Assembly: GCA_963995525.1 (NCBI GenBank)
Contig: OZ023216.1
Location: 41,796,588 to 41,860,587, forward strand
DNA from: Escarpia spicata
Taxonomy: Eukaryota > Annelida > Polychaeta > Sabellida > Siboglinidae
Direction: 5' to 3'
Length of the DNA stretch: 64,000 bases
The notes under the pieces were generated by a model that was not told where the DNA came from, searched no databases, and saw nothing but the letters and a program-made list of their open reading frames with translations. Of this stretch, positions 1 through 8,400 are shown piece after piece; the first letter of the stretch is position 1, and the number at the start of each line of letters is the position of its first letter. Position numbers and translations under genes: made by a program.

Positions 1-125
1 CGCAATCATCCCATTTCAATTGCTCAACCTCTTCTCTCCTCGGTAGATAGTTTGCTTGCCCGCATCCGTGCTGATCAAGTGGCTAGCCCACAACATTTAA
101 CGTCTTACCAATCTTATCTTTTTAC
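1..125 (-). mobile_element. 3' fragment of a non-LTR retrotransposon, dispersed repeat
   Basis: The first 125 bases closely match 42596-42715 and, in reverse orientation, 48690-48800 and 49150-49270. The shared words are CTCTTCTCTCCTCGGTAG and CAAGTGGCTAGCCCACAAC. Read on the minus strand of the full copies, the encoded text contains GRPQLRLDDC, typical of the extreme C-terminus of LINE polyproteins (known pattern GRP.-R-W-DD). This copy is cut by the window edge. I infer a 3' LINE scrap and cannot name the clade. Confidence 0.5.
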
Positions 126-426
126 ACCAAAGACTTGAGGTGTACATTAAAAAAAAACAGAGTTTGAAAGGTATTACTGTTGCATATAACAACAGTTTTA
201 GAATTTTACACAATTTGTCATCACGCTGTAGTGCAAGTTTAATGTTTGCTACAAACAGTGTTAAATCGTTTATTGAACGTATGCATTCATGCATATAGAG
301 CTTATTATATCGTCTTCAGCAGTCTGAAAATCCACTTTTTGTTAATTATTTTATACTGATATACATTTGAGAAGTTCTATGTTTAAATACTGGGCTACCC
401 AATTGTATACTTATAGTTGAACGCAC

Positions 427-465
<39 letters not shown>

Positions 466-1835
466 TTTTTATTAACCATCTATATTTTTTATTCCATATG
501 TGTCTATCTTTGTATTTTATTTATTTATGTATTTATTTTTTATTTACTTGTATTGTATGTATACATATGGACTTTTGTCTGAAATAAACATTATTATTGT
601 TAGTATTACAGCTACTGAGAAATCATCTTGTCAGTGCTGTGGGTTGGGGGTGAATTGTTCCAAAAAGGTATGTCCTCAAATGTTATGAAAGCCAGGTTTA
701 TAGCAGTCACCACAAAGGCCAACACAGTGGTCGACTCCTGACCGACCAATGACTCAGGGTGATTGATGGTGTTGATTCATGAGCTGTTTAGTACCTGGGT
801 ATTTACAAGGCTGGAAAACTTACTGTCAGAAAATGACACATATTTTAACAGTACACATGCAGTCATCATGAATCTGCTTTTGATTCCTTGCAGTGCATTA
901 TATTCAGATATATACATCAGTAGTTGACTTGTAACTTATTCTATTATTGCTTGAAAAGAAAGCATATTATTGGAATGATCACTAGAAGTGGTTAATCACC
1001 CAGATTGCTGATACCTCAAGTGAGTTTAGTGGTTTTCTAAGTCCACATCGTTGAATGATTTTAAGGGTTAGCTGTTACAGTGAGGTCAGGGAGCTTTGGC
1101 AGGTCATTGGAAATTGTTAGGTTGGTGAAGTGTTCAGAATCTCATTGATAAGGATGAAAGTAAAAGTAATGTGTAAGGATGAAACCTTAATTAGATCATA
1201 ATACACAAAAGGGGGGCAGCTGCAGGAAAAAAGGCAGTTAAATAAGTTAGTCTTTAATCGGGACTATTTACTGTTGTTACAAAATGACAGTTATTGTTAG
1301 GATTAAAACACATTGGACCATGGACAGAAAGTAGAAATGAATTTGTTTGTACTAAAATGTTGGCATAAGTATTACCACCAGCTTTGCACCCCTAATGGAG
1401 TAACAAGGCTTACAGGGGTGAGGGTGAATCTTAAACTGGTTCCTACAGACCATTTTATTTCTGCTGTCAGTATTTCACCAATTGCATGTAGTCGGTAATT
1501 TTTTCCTGGTAAATCGAATATATTGTGATGTTGCATCAGGGGTCACAGACGAAGTGACGCATATATATTTACATGTAGTGAAAACACCAAGACACACCGT
1601 AGATAATGTAGTTCTATTAATGAGGAAATCAATAGTGTTCCATTATTGGATGTTCTGTTGAGTGTGCATTGCTGTCACTAAATGCGCGTTTGTTGACTCG
1701 AGTAAACATACTGTACCAATACACTGCGGTCCCTGTCCATCCACAGTCATCTACCTAGACCCCTGTAGCTATGACATTGCTATCATATACACACAGAAAT
1801 AAAACAAAATTGTGCAAGTCTTGAGTTAATCCAAA
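126..1835. other. non-coding stretch, no gene seen
   Basis: AT-rich DNA with stop codons in all frames. Open frames near 97-294, 500-688 and 1313-1498 show no domain, splice context or coding bias. A (TA)n microsatellite lies at 429-463. I see no RNA gene or promoter I could defend. Confidence 0.6.
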
Positions 1836-1839
1836 TTTG

Positions 1840-2185
1840 CCTTTTAGCACGCGGATGGCTTGTAGGGAAGCCCTTTACGTCAATCACAGCCATTGTTGGC
1901 CAATTTACTTTAGTCAATGACAAACCAGTGTTATTTGAGCCATTTATTTAATTAGAATTGATCCATTCAATTTGTTTCATTACCAAGCCTTTAGCCAGAA
2001 CTATTTTTTACCAGTATTGAATTAATCAAGAGTATACCCGTTAACATGCAGACGGGTTGCATGGAAGTCATTCACAGCAATCACAGCAATTATTGGCCAA
2101 CTTAGTTTTTCAATTGATAAACCAGTGTCATATGAGCCATTTATTTAATTAATACTGATCCCCATTAAAATGTGTTTTACTACCA
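1840..2185. repeat. diverged tandem duplication, unit about 180 bp, two copies
   Basis: About 1851-1995 and 2045-2185 share the ordered words CAATCACAGC, TTGGCCAA, TAAACCAGTG or ACAAACCAGTG, and GAGCCATTTATTTAATTA. The two copies differ by many substitutions and small indels, so the duplication is old. Neither copy is coding. The 650 bases that follow (2186-2844) hold no supported feature; an open frame at 2282-2533 lacks any recognisable domain. Confidence 0.7.
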
Positions 2186-2844
2186 GTTAATAGTCATTAA
2201 CATGGGCCCCTAGACTTGGAACTATTAGTTAAGTTAGTGCCCAGCTGCCCTCTCTAAATTCCAACTGTCTTATCAGTTGTAATGACCCATCTTGGCCAGT
2301 CATCTGACGGTCTTGAAGATGGGCAGGTGGGTCTCTGGTTAAGCCTCTGTTGCTGGGCATATCTTATACCTGATCGGGAAACAGCTTTAGGTACCAGAGA
2401 GGGGGATGCCTGGAGCAAGAATCAGTGGGTTAGAAATCTGTTAAGACCACCAGTCTGTGAATCCACGACAGACAACATACATGTGACATTTGCATCTTCT
2501 CTCGAATCTTTTAATTCCCCTGGCATGCTGTAGTCACCACGGACTGTCTGCAGTAGGAACAGCTAAACTACTTTGAAGGTAACGCTACCCATGGTTAATT
2601 ACCTTGGGGGTAAACATTATGTTTGCCTTGAATGCATGAGTGATGGGTAGTCCACAGGACAGCTAAACATAAGGTAGTTGGGATTTTCTTGGGAATTCCC
2701 TGTTATTTGAACACATATGCACACATACTAGCTGATTCATTCACTTCAGAATCTGTTTGAATGCTTGTTTATATATCTTTAGCACTCCTGGCTTGCATTG
2801 GCATTGTTATTAAACAAGAAGTGTGATAATTTATTATTCATCAT

Positions 2845-4612
2845 CGTCATCATCATTGTGCAGCCGTAGTTTCCCGTGGTTGGGCGAAGGCCTCAGCATG
2901 TCGTTTCCAAATCTGCCTGTCTTGCGCTATCCTCTGCCAGATGGTGCCCTTCCAGTACTCGTCTAGTTCATCTCTCCACAATCTCGCCGGTCTTCCTATA
3001 GATTGTTTCCCTTCATAAGGTCTCCAGGTTGTGATACGCGATGTCCATCGGTTATCTCGTAGTCTGCTGATGTGCCCTGCCTAGGTCCACTTCTGTTTTC
3101 TGATTTGTTCTATCACGTCTATGACCTTTGTCTTCTCTTTTACCCAGATGTTTGTTTTTCTCTCCCGATATGTGATGTTTAACATACTTCTTTCCATCTT
3201 TGTTTGTGCAGCTGCCAGCTTGTTCTTTGCCTGGATGGTGAGTGCCCATGTTTCTACGCCGTATGTCATTGCTGGAAGTACGCATGAGTTGTAGACTTGT
3301 CTCTTCAAGCAGGTTCCAACGTTACCCTTGAAGATGTCGCAGTGTTTGGCGAATGCTGTCCAACCAGCGGTGATTCTGTATCGCTGTCCCAGATAGATGT
3401 AGCTTTCAACGTTCTCTATCTGCATGGTGTTGATATATATATATTGGTGTGTCATTTTTTAGCATCAATTCTATTTTCGAAATGTTCCACTTCAGACCTT
3501 GTTTTTCACTTTAATCAGCTAGCTCCTGCAGCATTTTTTTGTACTTCTTGCATTGTAGTAGCACATATGAGTATGTTGTCGGCGAAGTGAAGATGACTGA
3601 GATATTCTTCATCTATCCTCAAGCCTCTGGTTTCCCTGGTCAGTCTTTGGAATATGCTTTCGATTGTTGCCAGAAACAGCTTGGGCGGTGTGGTATCACC
3701 CTGTCATACTCCTCTCTTGATGTTGTCTTGTTGCTCTTTTTGTGTAGGTGGACTGTCAGTCTGTCACTGAGCTGTTGGTGTAGATGTCTTTCAGGAGTTC
3801 GATGTACACGTCTTCTATCCCCTGTTTTTGACGGGAGATCAGTATTGCTTGAGTTTGCACTGAGTCGAAAGACTTCTCGTAATCGACGAAAGCGATGCAG
3901 AGTGGGATGTTATATTCTCGGCATTTCTTTTTCAGTTGATTTACGACGACGTGTATGTGATCTGTCGGTGAATATCTGCTTCTGAATCCTGCTTGCTCTC
4001 GTGGTTGGTTTTCTTCGAGTACCTTGTCTAGCCTATTCGTTAGTATCTTTGTGAGTAATTTGTAGATGTTTGATAACATACATATCGGTCTGTAGTTCTT
4101 TATATCTTTCTTATATCCCTTCTTGAAGATTAACACCATCTTTGCGTACTTCTATGCGGTGGGTATTCGTCTTTCTGATAAGCATTTAGTATACAGCTTA
4201 GCCAGTGTCTTCGAGATGGTATCTTCTCCTGCTTTTAATGTTTCAGTGTTTACATGGTCGTTGCCTGATGTCTTCCCATTCTTTCGTGTCAGTGTGAACT
4301 ATGGTACTCTGTTCACTGTCGTATAGCTCAGTGTAGAATTCATCTATTCGTTCCATTTTCATATCTTAGTCTTGTATTTCTCTACACTGGTTGTCTAGAA
4401 GTGTAATCAGTCTGTCTCGGCCTAGTGCCTGTGTTCTTCTGGCTTTCTTCAGGCTCTTTGATGGCATAATCGTTTCTTGTATGATCTCTTGTTTGTATTT
4501 CCTGGTGTCCTCCTTCACTTTCTTTTTGATGGTCTTGCATATTTCTGCATACCGGTACTCAATTTTTTTTTATGGTCTCCGTTATCCACCATTTCTAATC
4601 GTTTCTTCATGA
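2845..4612 (-). mobile_element. 5'-truncated non-LTR retrotransposon with decayed reverse transcriptase
   Basis: Minus-strand translation in several frames gives, in order, a linker, the RT palm around 4139-3756 (KNYRPICMLSNIYKLLTKIL and a PREQAGFR motif, then AFVDYEKSFDSV), and the C-terminal region near 3455-2870 (LPAMTYGVETWAL, KLAAAQTKMERSMLNITYR, SIGRPARLWRDELDEYW). The strand ends in a short ATG/ACG-rich tail near 2845. Stops and frameshifts separate the pieces, and the catalytic YADD region is not intact in one frame. The endonuclease is missing, so it is 5'-truncated and dead. It abuts the RPA-like ORF upstream. The C-terminal motif set is that of the invertebrate 'endonuclease-reverse transcriptase' LINEs; I do not assign a clade. 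Confidence 0.9.
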
Positions 4613-4616
4613 GTGC

Positions 4617-5189
4617 TCATGTAGGTGACAATATTCTCATCCAAATCTCGTCTTCGGCGTCCTCGCCATCCCTCACCATCACACGCAACGCGAAGAAATT
4701 CCTCGCCACACCCTGCTCACCGTGCGTTCGACATACCATAGGCCCGTCTTTGTTTTTCTGATACATTTTTCGCCGACAACGGGAGCATCCCAAATACGTA
4801 CACTTCTCTTTGTACGATACAGCGTCGATCATAACGGGCGTCTTAATTTTATACACGCCATTATTAGCACACTGCAGATTCCTCAGACTCACCAATGTAG
4901 CCCGTGTTGACGCCTCGCCGCATTCTCTTTCGAGCGACGCGCTCCGCGATACGACCGGCTGGTCCGCCGCCGCCTCGACCCTCCCCAAGGCCTCTTGGAC
5001 GCCTCACTTACGACCTGCTACCAGCGGCGGCGCGATGACCACCACGGGTCTCTTAGGCGCCCCCGTTGTTGCCGCTGCCGCTGCTGCTGCTGCTGCCGTA
5101 GCTTGCTGCTGTTGGCCGCCGACCGCCTTCGAACCCTGACTCTGTTTGCGGATCGCCTTAAGCTTTTTCGGTGTCTCATTATCAGCCAT
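4617..5189 (-). pseudogene. ORF with RPA1 C-terminal-like zinc OB-fold, in-frame stop or intron
   Basis: The minus-strand frame opens with ATG at 5189 (MADNETPKK), runs through a basic Q/A-rich linker (poly-Gln then poly-Ala), meets a TGA at 5004-5006, and continues in the same frame to 4617. The second part contains VSYKEKCTYLGCSRCRRKM, then a C..H pair (MVCRTHG) and FFALRVMVRDGED followed by IWMRIL. In order and spacing this resembles the DNA-binding domain C / zinc ribbon of replication protein A 70 kDa (CxxC...CxxC, then beta strands ending in a W-V-T-V-F-like strand). GTAAGTGAG, a textbook donor, overlaps the stop, so the upstream part could instead be an exon. Animal Helitrons and some large DNA viruses carry RPA-like proteins, and the host RPA1 lacks this N-terminus. 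GC content is much higher than the flanks. Function as a single-stranded-DNA binder is inferred. Confidence 0.55.
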
Positions 5190-5288
5190 TATCGCGGGAG
5201 AACGTCTGCTGCTGAAACGATACGTTAGAACACTGGCGTTATACAACATAGCATTTTCTCAACCGTTTTATACACGTTACAACATATG

Positions 5289-5397
5289 GCGCATGCGCAC
5301 TTAACACATACGCCGCATAACTGCCTAGTCTACAGTTCTCTTACAAAATAACGCGCATGCGTACTTAACACATACGACGCATAACTGCCTAGTCTAC
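5289..5397. repeat. direct repeat, 45-bp unit, period 64
   Basis: Positions 5289-5333 and 5353-5397 are nearly identical, sharing ACTTAACACATACG and CGCATAACTGCCTAGTC. Each starts with a GCGCATGCG palindromic core. They sit between two divergent reading frames (5189 minus, 5684 plus), where a bidirectional promoter would be expected. The rest of 5400-5680 shows no TATA box. Confidence 0.85.
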
Positions 5398-5683
5398 CTA
5401 GGTATTTGCTTTAGGAAAAAAACTAAGCGGTCATGTCAGCACATTCATCGTCAAATGTGTCTTTACATCGAATTTCTCTAATATCACTACACCACACGAT
5501 TCCCGAGCCCTAACTAATCATATACAACGCTTACTTTCATGCTTTTAGCTTTTCGTTTATTGTTTTTGAAATGGCATTGTTCTCTGTTCACATTCCGATC
5601 ACGATAAGCCGTCCACTCAGTGTCATGCGCCGCCGCCACTGTTTGACGGCGCATTCCACCGTTTGCTCATTTCATGCACGATT

Positions 5684-6138
5684 ATGGAGTCGAATACATA
5701 CAATGCCTCGTACAATACAGCGGTAAGCCTGCTTTTACGCATGCATGCGTACATGCATGTATTATTGGTTCTCAATTTTGTTTTAAACAGTTGTACGCAC
5801 ACCCACCATACTCATGTATTGTGGTTTATTTCACAGAGTCCAACTGCCTACAAGATCGGCCCCTGTCAGCAGCTCAAAAGCCGGTATGCTCGGTCGCTCC
5901 CATATCACGGAGTCCTCGCCCAATCACGCCACCACCACCAGCTATCAGCCACGACGCTGATGATTTCGAGGACGACACCAGCCTCGTGTCTCCGTTCTTA
6001 AGAAGAGGAAGCGATGGATCGTGGTACACGCCTATCCCACGGACCGAACTATATCCGCGACGCGGTTTTCACGCGCCGATTCACTATAGGGCGGGCGTTG
6101 GACGCGGACATAACCAGTATCACGGAGCGCCACCGTGA
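5684..6138 (+). CDS. small two-exon gene, proline- and RG-rich protein of unknown function
   Basis: Exon 1 is 5684-5722: ATG, 13 codons, ending GCG before the donor GTAAGC. The 116-bp intron ends TTATTTCACAGAG. With the acceptor after 5838, exon 2 (5839-6138) keeps one open frame to TGA, giving about 112 residues. With the alternative acceptor two bases earlier the frame stops at 6001 (about 67 residues), so this is a NAGNAG-like choice. The longer product has a proline run (PRPITPPPP), an acidic patch (DADDFEDD), and an Arg/Gly/His-rich tail. AATAAA follows at 6176. I recognise no family. Its GC-rich context and head-to-head arrangement with the RPA-like ORF suggest both belong to one acquired element. 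Confidence 0.5.
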
Positions 6139-6175
6139 TTCTTAAGCAAGCCGCCTACACATTCTAGCAGTCTAT

Positions 6176-6181
6176 AATAAA
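6176..6181 (+). promoter_or_regulatory. polyadenylation signal AATAAA
   Basis: AATAAA lies 38 bases after the TGA of the two-exon gene at 5684-6138. The placement supports that frame as the transcribed one. Confidence 0.5.
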
Positions 6182-6273
6182 ATAATATCTCTACTACTCA
6201 TGCCGCTTCCACTCGTCTGTATCCACTGCGTAAACATCCCACGCCACCACCCGGCCGCCTTACCTATTCGGGG

Positions 6274-6428
6274 GCCGCTGAACGTTAGCATATTTATGCA
6301 TTGGTTTCGTTTTGATCGCACCTCTAGATTTTAAACGCACAACGCATTCCGTCTCACCGCTAGCCGCTGAATATTTATGCATTGGTTTCGTTTTGATCGC
6401 ACTGCTAGATTTTAAACGCACAGCGCAT
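6274..6428. repeat. tandem repeat, unit about 80-89 bp, two copies
   Basis: The two units share GCCGCTGAA, then TTATGCATTGGTTTCG, TTTTGATCGCAC and TAGATTTTAAACGCACA. They lie just downstream of the small two-exon gene. They are part of the compact repeat-rich tail of the 4.6-6.8 kb module. Confidence 0.85.
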
Positions 6429-6436
6429 AATAGCCA

Positions 6437-6683
6437 GCTAGGCGGCCGCGCTAGGTTCATAGTCCACTTCAGCTGCAGCGCCGGTCCCTTATCGCAGCAA
6501 CGCTGCTAACATAGGGTACGGCGGGGCATCCTCACAGGGCTGACGGGTCTAGTCTGCACACAGTGGTTTTATCGCGGTTATATACCCGCACAATAAACGC
6601 ATTATTGCTTACGTAAGCACACGCTAGGTACGGCGTTGATCGCTAGGGATAATACTAAAATGATCACTGAGCTCACCGCTAGG
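6437..6683. repeat. cluster of five GCTAGG words around a 12-bp palindrome
   Basis: GCTAGG occurs at 6437, 6450, 6623, 6642 and 6678, and the perfect palindrome GCTTACGTAAGC lies at 6607-6618. Such iterated words plus a palindrome resemble protein-binding iterons. That reading is inference; chance and local base composition are possible. Confidence 0.4.
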
Positions 6684-6721
6684 TGGCACCTCAAATGTAC
6701 TTAGAGGGGGTAATCCATCAC

Positions 6722-6830
6722 GTTTTTTATAAGTAGGTTCCCGAAAACGTTTAGTGTCACTAAAGCCATTGATCTTTTTTATAAGTAGGTTCCCGAAAAC
6801 GTTTAGGGGTAATAAAAACGTTTTTTATTA
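6722..6830. repeat. direct repeat of about 31 bp
   Basis: TAAGTAGGTTCCCGAAAACG followed by TTTAG occurs twice, beginning near 6728 and 6780. AAAACGTTTT recurs at 6815. It marks the right end of the GC-rich module, just before homology to the PLAT locus begins near 6920. Confidence 0.85.
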
Positions 6831-7032
6831 GTAACGATTTGCCCAAAGGTCACCAAAGGTGATGTGCACGGGCCCGAATAGTCCCTGTATACGACTGTGG
6901 GTATTTCTGCGTTTGTAATCATTGTATATATGCGCGCGTGTGGTGCGTGTTCTTCTTTGTGATTGTTTGCTCTTCTTTGAGATACTCGCGTTAATCACAT
7001 TTCCATCAAAACGCATCTCTCCACTGCTTCAG

Positions 7033-7240
7033 GACGCGGACCATCTTCCTGAAGGCTCCCAGTATCTTTCCGTTGACGCAGGTTTCCATCAGACACAACA
7101 ATGCTGGTAGTGGACCGGACTGGTACATAAAGAGGATCTACGTCTACAACCTAGCCATGAAGATCGACTACGAATGCTTGTGCAATTGCTGGATAAGGTC
7201 ACCCAATCTTTACAAAGCCGTTACCTGCAACGAAATATAG
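7033..7240 (+). CDS. orphan last exon of a PLAT/LH2-domain protein
   Basis: Exon of 208 nt after the acceptor CACTGCTTCAG, open in phase 2 to TAG at 7238. It encodes the second half of a PLAT (lipoxygenase-homology 2) beta sandwich: a CxLTQVSIRHNNAG-like strand, then SGPDWYIKRIYVYN, then CxCNCW. Length and phase equal the last exon of the complete gene at 41751-45857, and most differences are substitutions without stops, so the reading frame has been kept. No exon 1-4 partner lies upstream: homology ends near 6920 and foreign sequence takes over. Either it is spliced from distant exons outside the window or it is a truncated pseudogene fragment. PLAT domains usually bind lipids or proteins at membranes. 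Confidence 0.75.
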
Positions 7241-7363
7241 TGCTATATCTAAATGTCTCGATGTCGACTGCGCACCTATCACCGACTTGTCGCTATTGTG
7301 GGTTTCGTTTTCCGAGAACATCTGAATAGTTCGTTGTTCCATAACTAAAATATCATATTCATC

Positions 7364-7369
7364 AATAAA
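7364..7369 (+). promoter_or_regulatory. polyadenylation signal AATAAA after the orphan PLAT exon
   Basis: AATAAA with the context ATCAATAAAACATTTGTTG is shared with 45969-45974 in the complete PLAT gene. It is conserved between the paralogues. Confidence 0.6.
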
Positions 7370-8001
7370 ACATTTGTTGAATGCAACAAAAAGTGTTATT
7401 TTACTGTATTACTCTTGTGTGTAATACTGGTATGCAATATAACAGTAAAATGTGTACTGTGCGGTTGGAGAAAAAAAAAAATCATAATTTTTATTATTAC
7501 AGTAAATTCTAAAAACTTGTGCAATACTTCTCATCCTAAAGAGTGTTCAACTAAATTACTGATCATCGTCAGCATCTACAAAAGAATACCATAATTATAA
7601 AGAAATTTTAAATTGAGTAGAGTGTGCGATATGGTATTGTTTTATAGCTCGCGTGGCAAATACTTCGGGAAAACAGCCCCTGCGTCATGTACTTGGCTGC
7701 ATGACGTAGACGCTGACACAATGTGCTCATGTCTATGCTCATGCAAATAGCACTGCAATTATTTGATAATTCTAGACTATCACGTTGGACGTAAACTTCA
7801 CATTATCTCCGACCTTCGTAATTTTGAACACACGACGAGTATCTGGTGTTTATGTAATGATACAGCGTGTTTTGTAACATTTCAAAAATTTTGTATCATG
7901 ACTGTCAATTACCACAGCATCCCGTCAAGGCTATAAGACTTAAACTCGGATATAAGACTTAAATACATTTAAACTGCACAATTCAAACAAGTACCTCATT
8001 C

Positions 8002-8226
8002 ATGGGCACTCCCTTTGTTACAGCATTGTGCGAATTACCCGAAGAACTAACCAGAATCAGTCGAAGACAAAGGAAGTTCACAGACGAGTCGACGTTTCCA
8101 TTCTGTAATGAACCACCCCTAATGTGGCGCCACCGGTTGCTGCACCCACGAGAGCAGTGTTGCGATTATCTAGGCGCCGTTAGGTGGAGCCACCGTTTGA
8201 TTATCTTGCAACTGTTTGAACCTTGA
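8002..8226 (+). CDS. short conserved ORF of block W, 74 codons, unknown
   Basis: ATG at 8002 opens a frame containing TRISRRQRKF and FPFCNEPP, then MWRHRLL and GAVRW. Copies lie at 46872-47075 (67 codons, intact) and 60108-60330 (stop after 30 codons). Two of three copies remain open with similar N-termini, and substitutions seem to spare the ISRRQR and CNEPP words. No family is recognised. It may be a chance frame inside a repeat: the DNA itself is highly similar, and GTGGCGCCACC / GGTGG words give it an inverted-repeat character. Confidence 0.25.
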   Translation: MGTPFVTALCELPEELTRISRRQRKFTDESTFPFCNEPPLMWRHRLLHPREQCCDYLGAVRWSHRLIILQLFEP

Positions 8227-8400
8227 AATATGATGTGAAACGGGCAATAATGTTCTATCTTTCTACCTAGTTCCGGATGTTTTTCCCCAACATCTGAACA
8301 GAATGTCCGGGTGGCGTCACATTCACATAGACACAGACCGGCCTAGACGGTTTCCCGAATTATATTTTACCAGTTTTTGTTTTACCGGTAGTTTACCAAG

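Larger units (their letters stand above)
6920..8400 (+). repeat. segmental duplication block W, copy 1
   Basis: This stretch matches 45545-47270 in order: ATGCGCGCGTGTG, the PLAT last exon, the AATAAA region, an AT-rich spacer, a small ORF, and GGGTGGCGTC. Copy 2 has an extra CT/ACTC-rich piece (46280-46620). Homology starts in the intron just upstream of the PLAT exon, so the duplication or a later insertion removed the earlier exons here. Confidence 0.85.

Noticed and set aside
2282..2533. 83-codon open frame
   Set aside because: No recognisable domain and no support from a second copy or splice signals.
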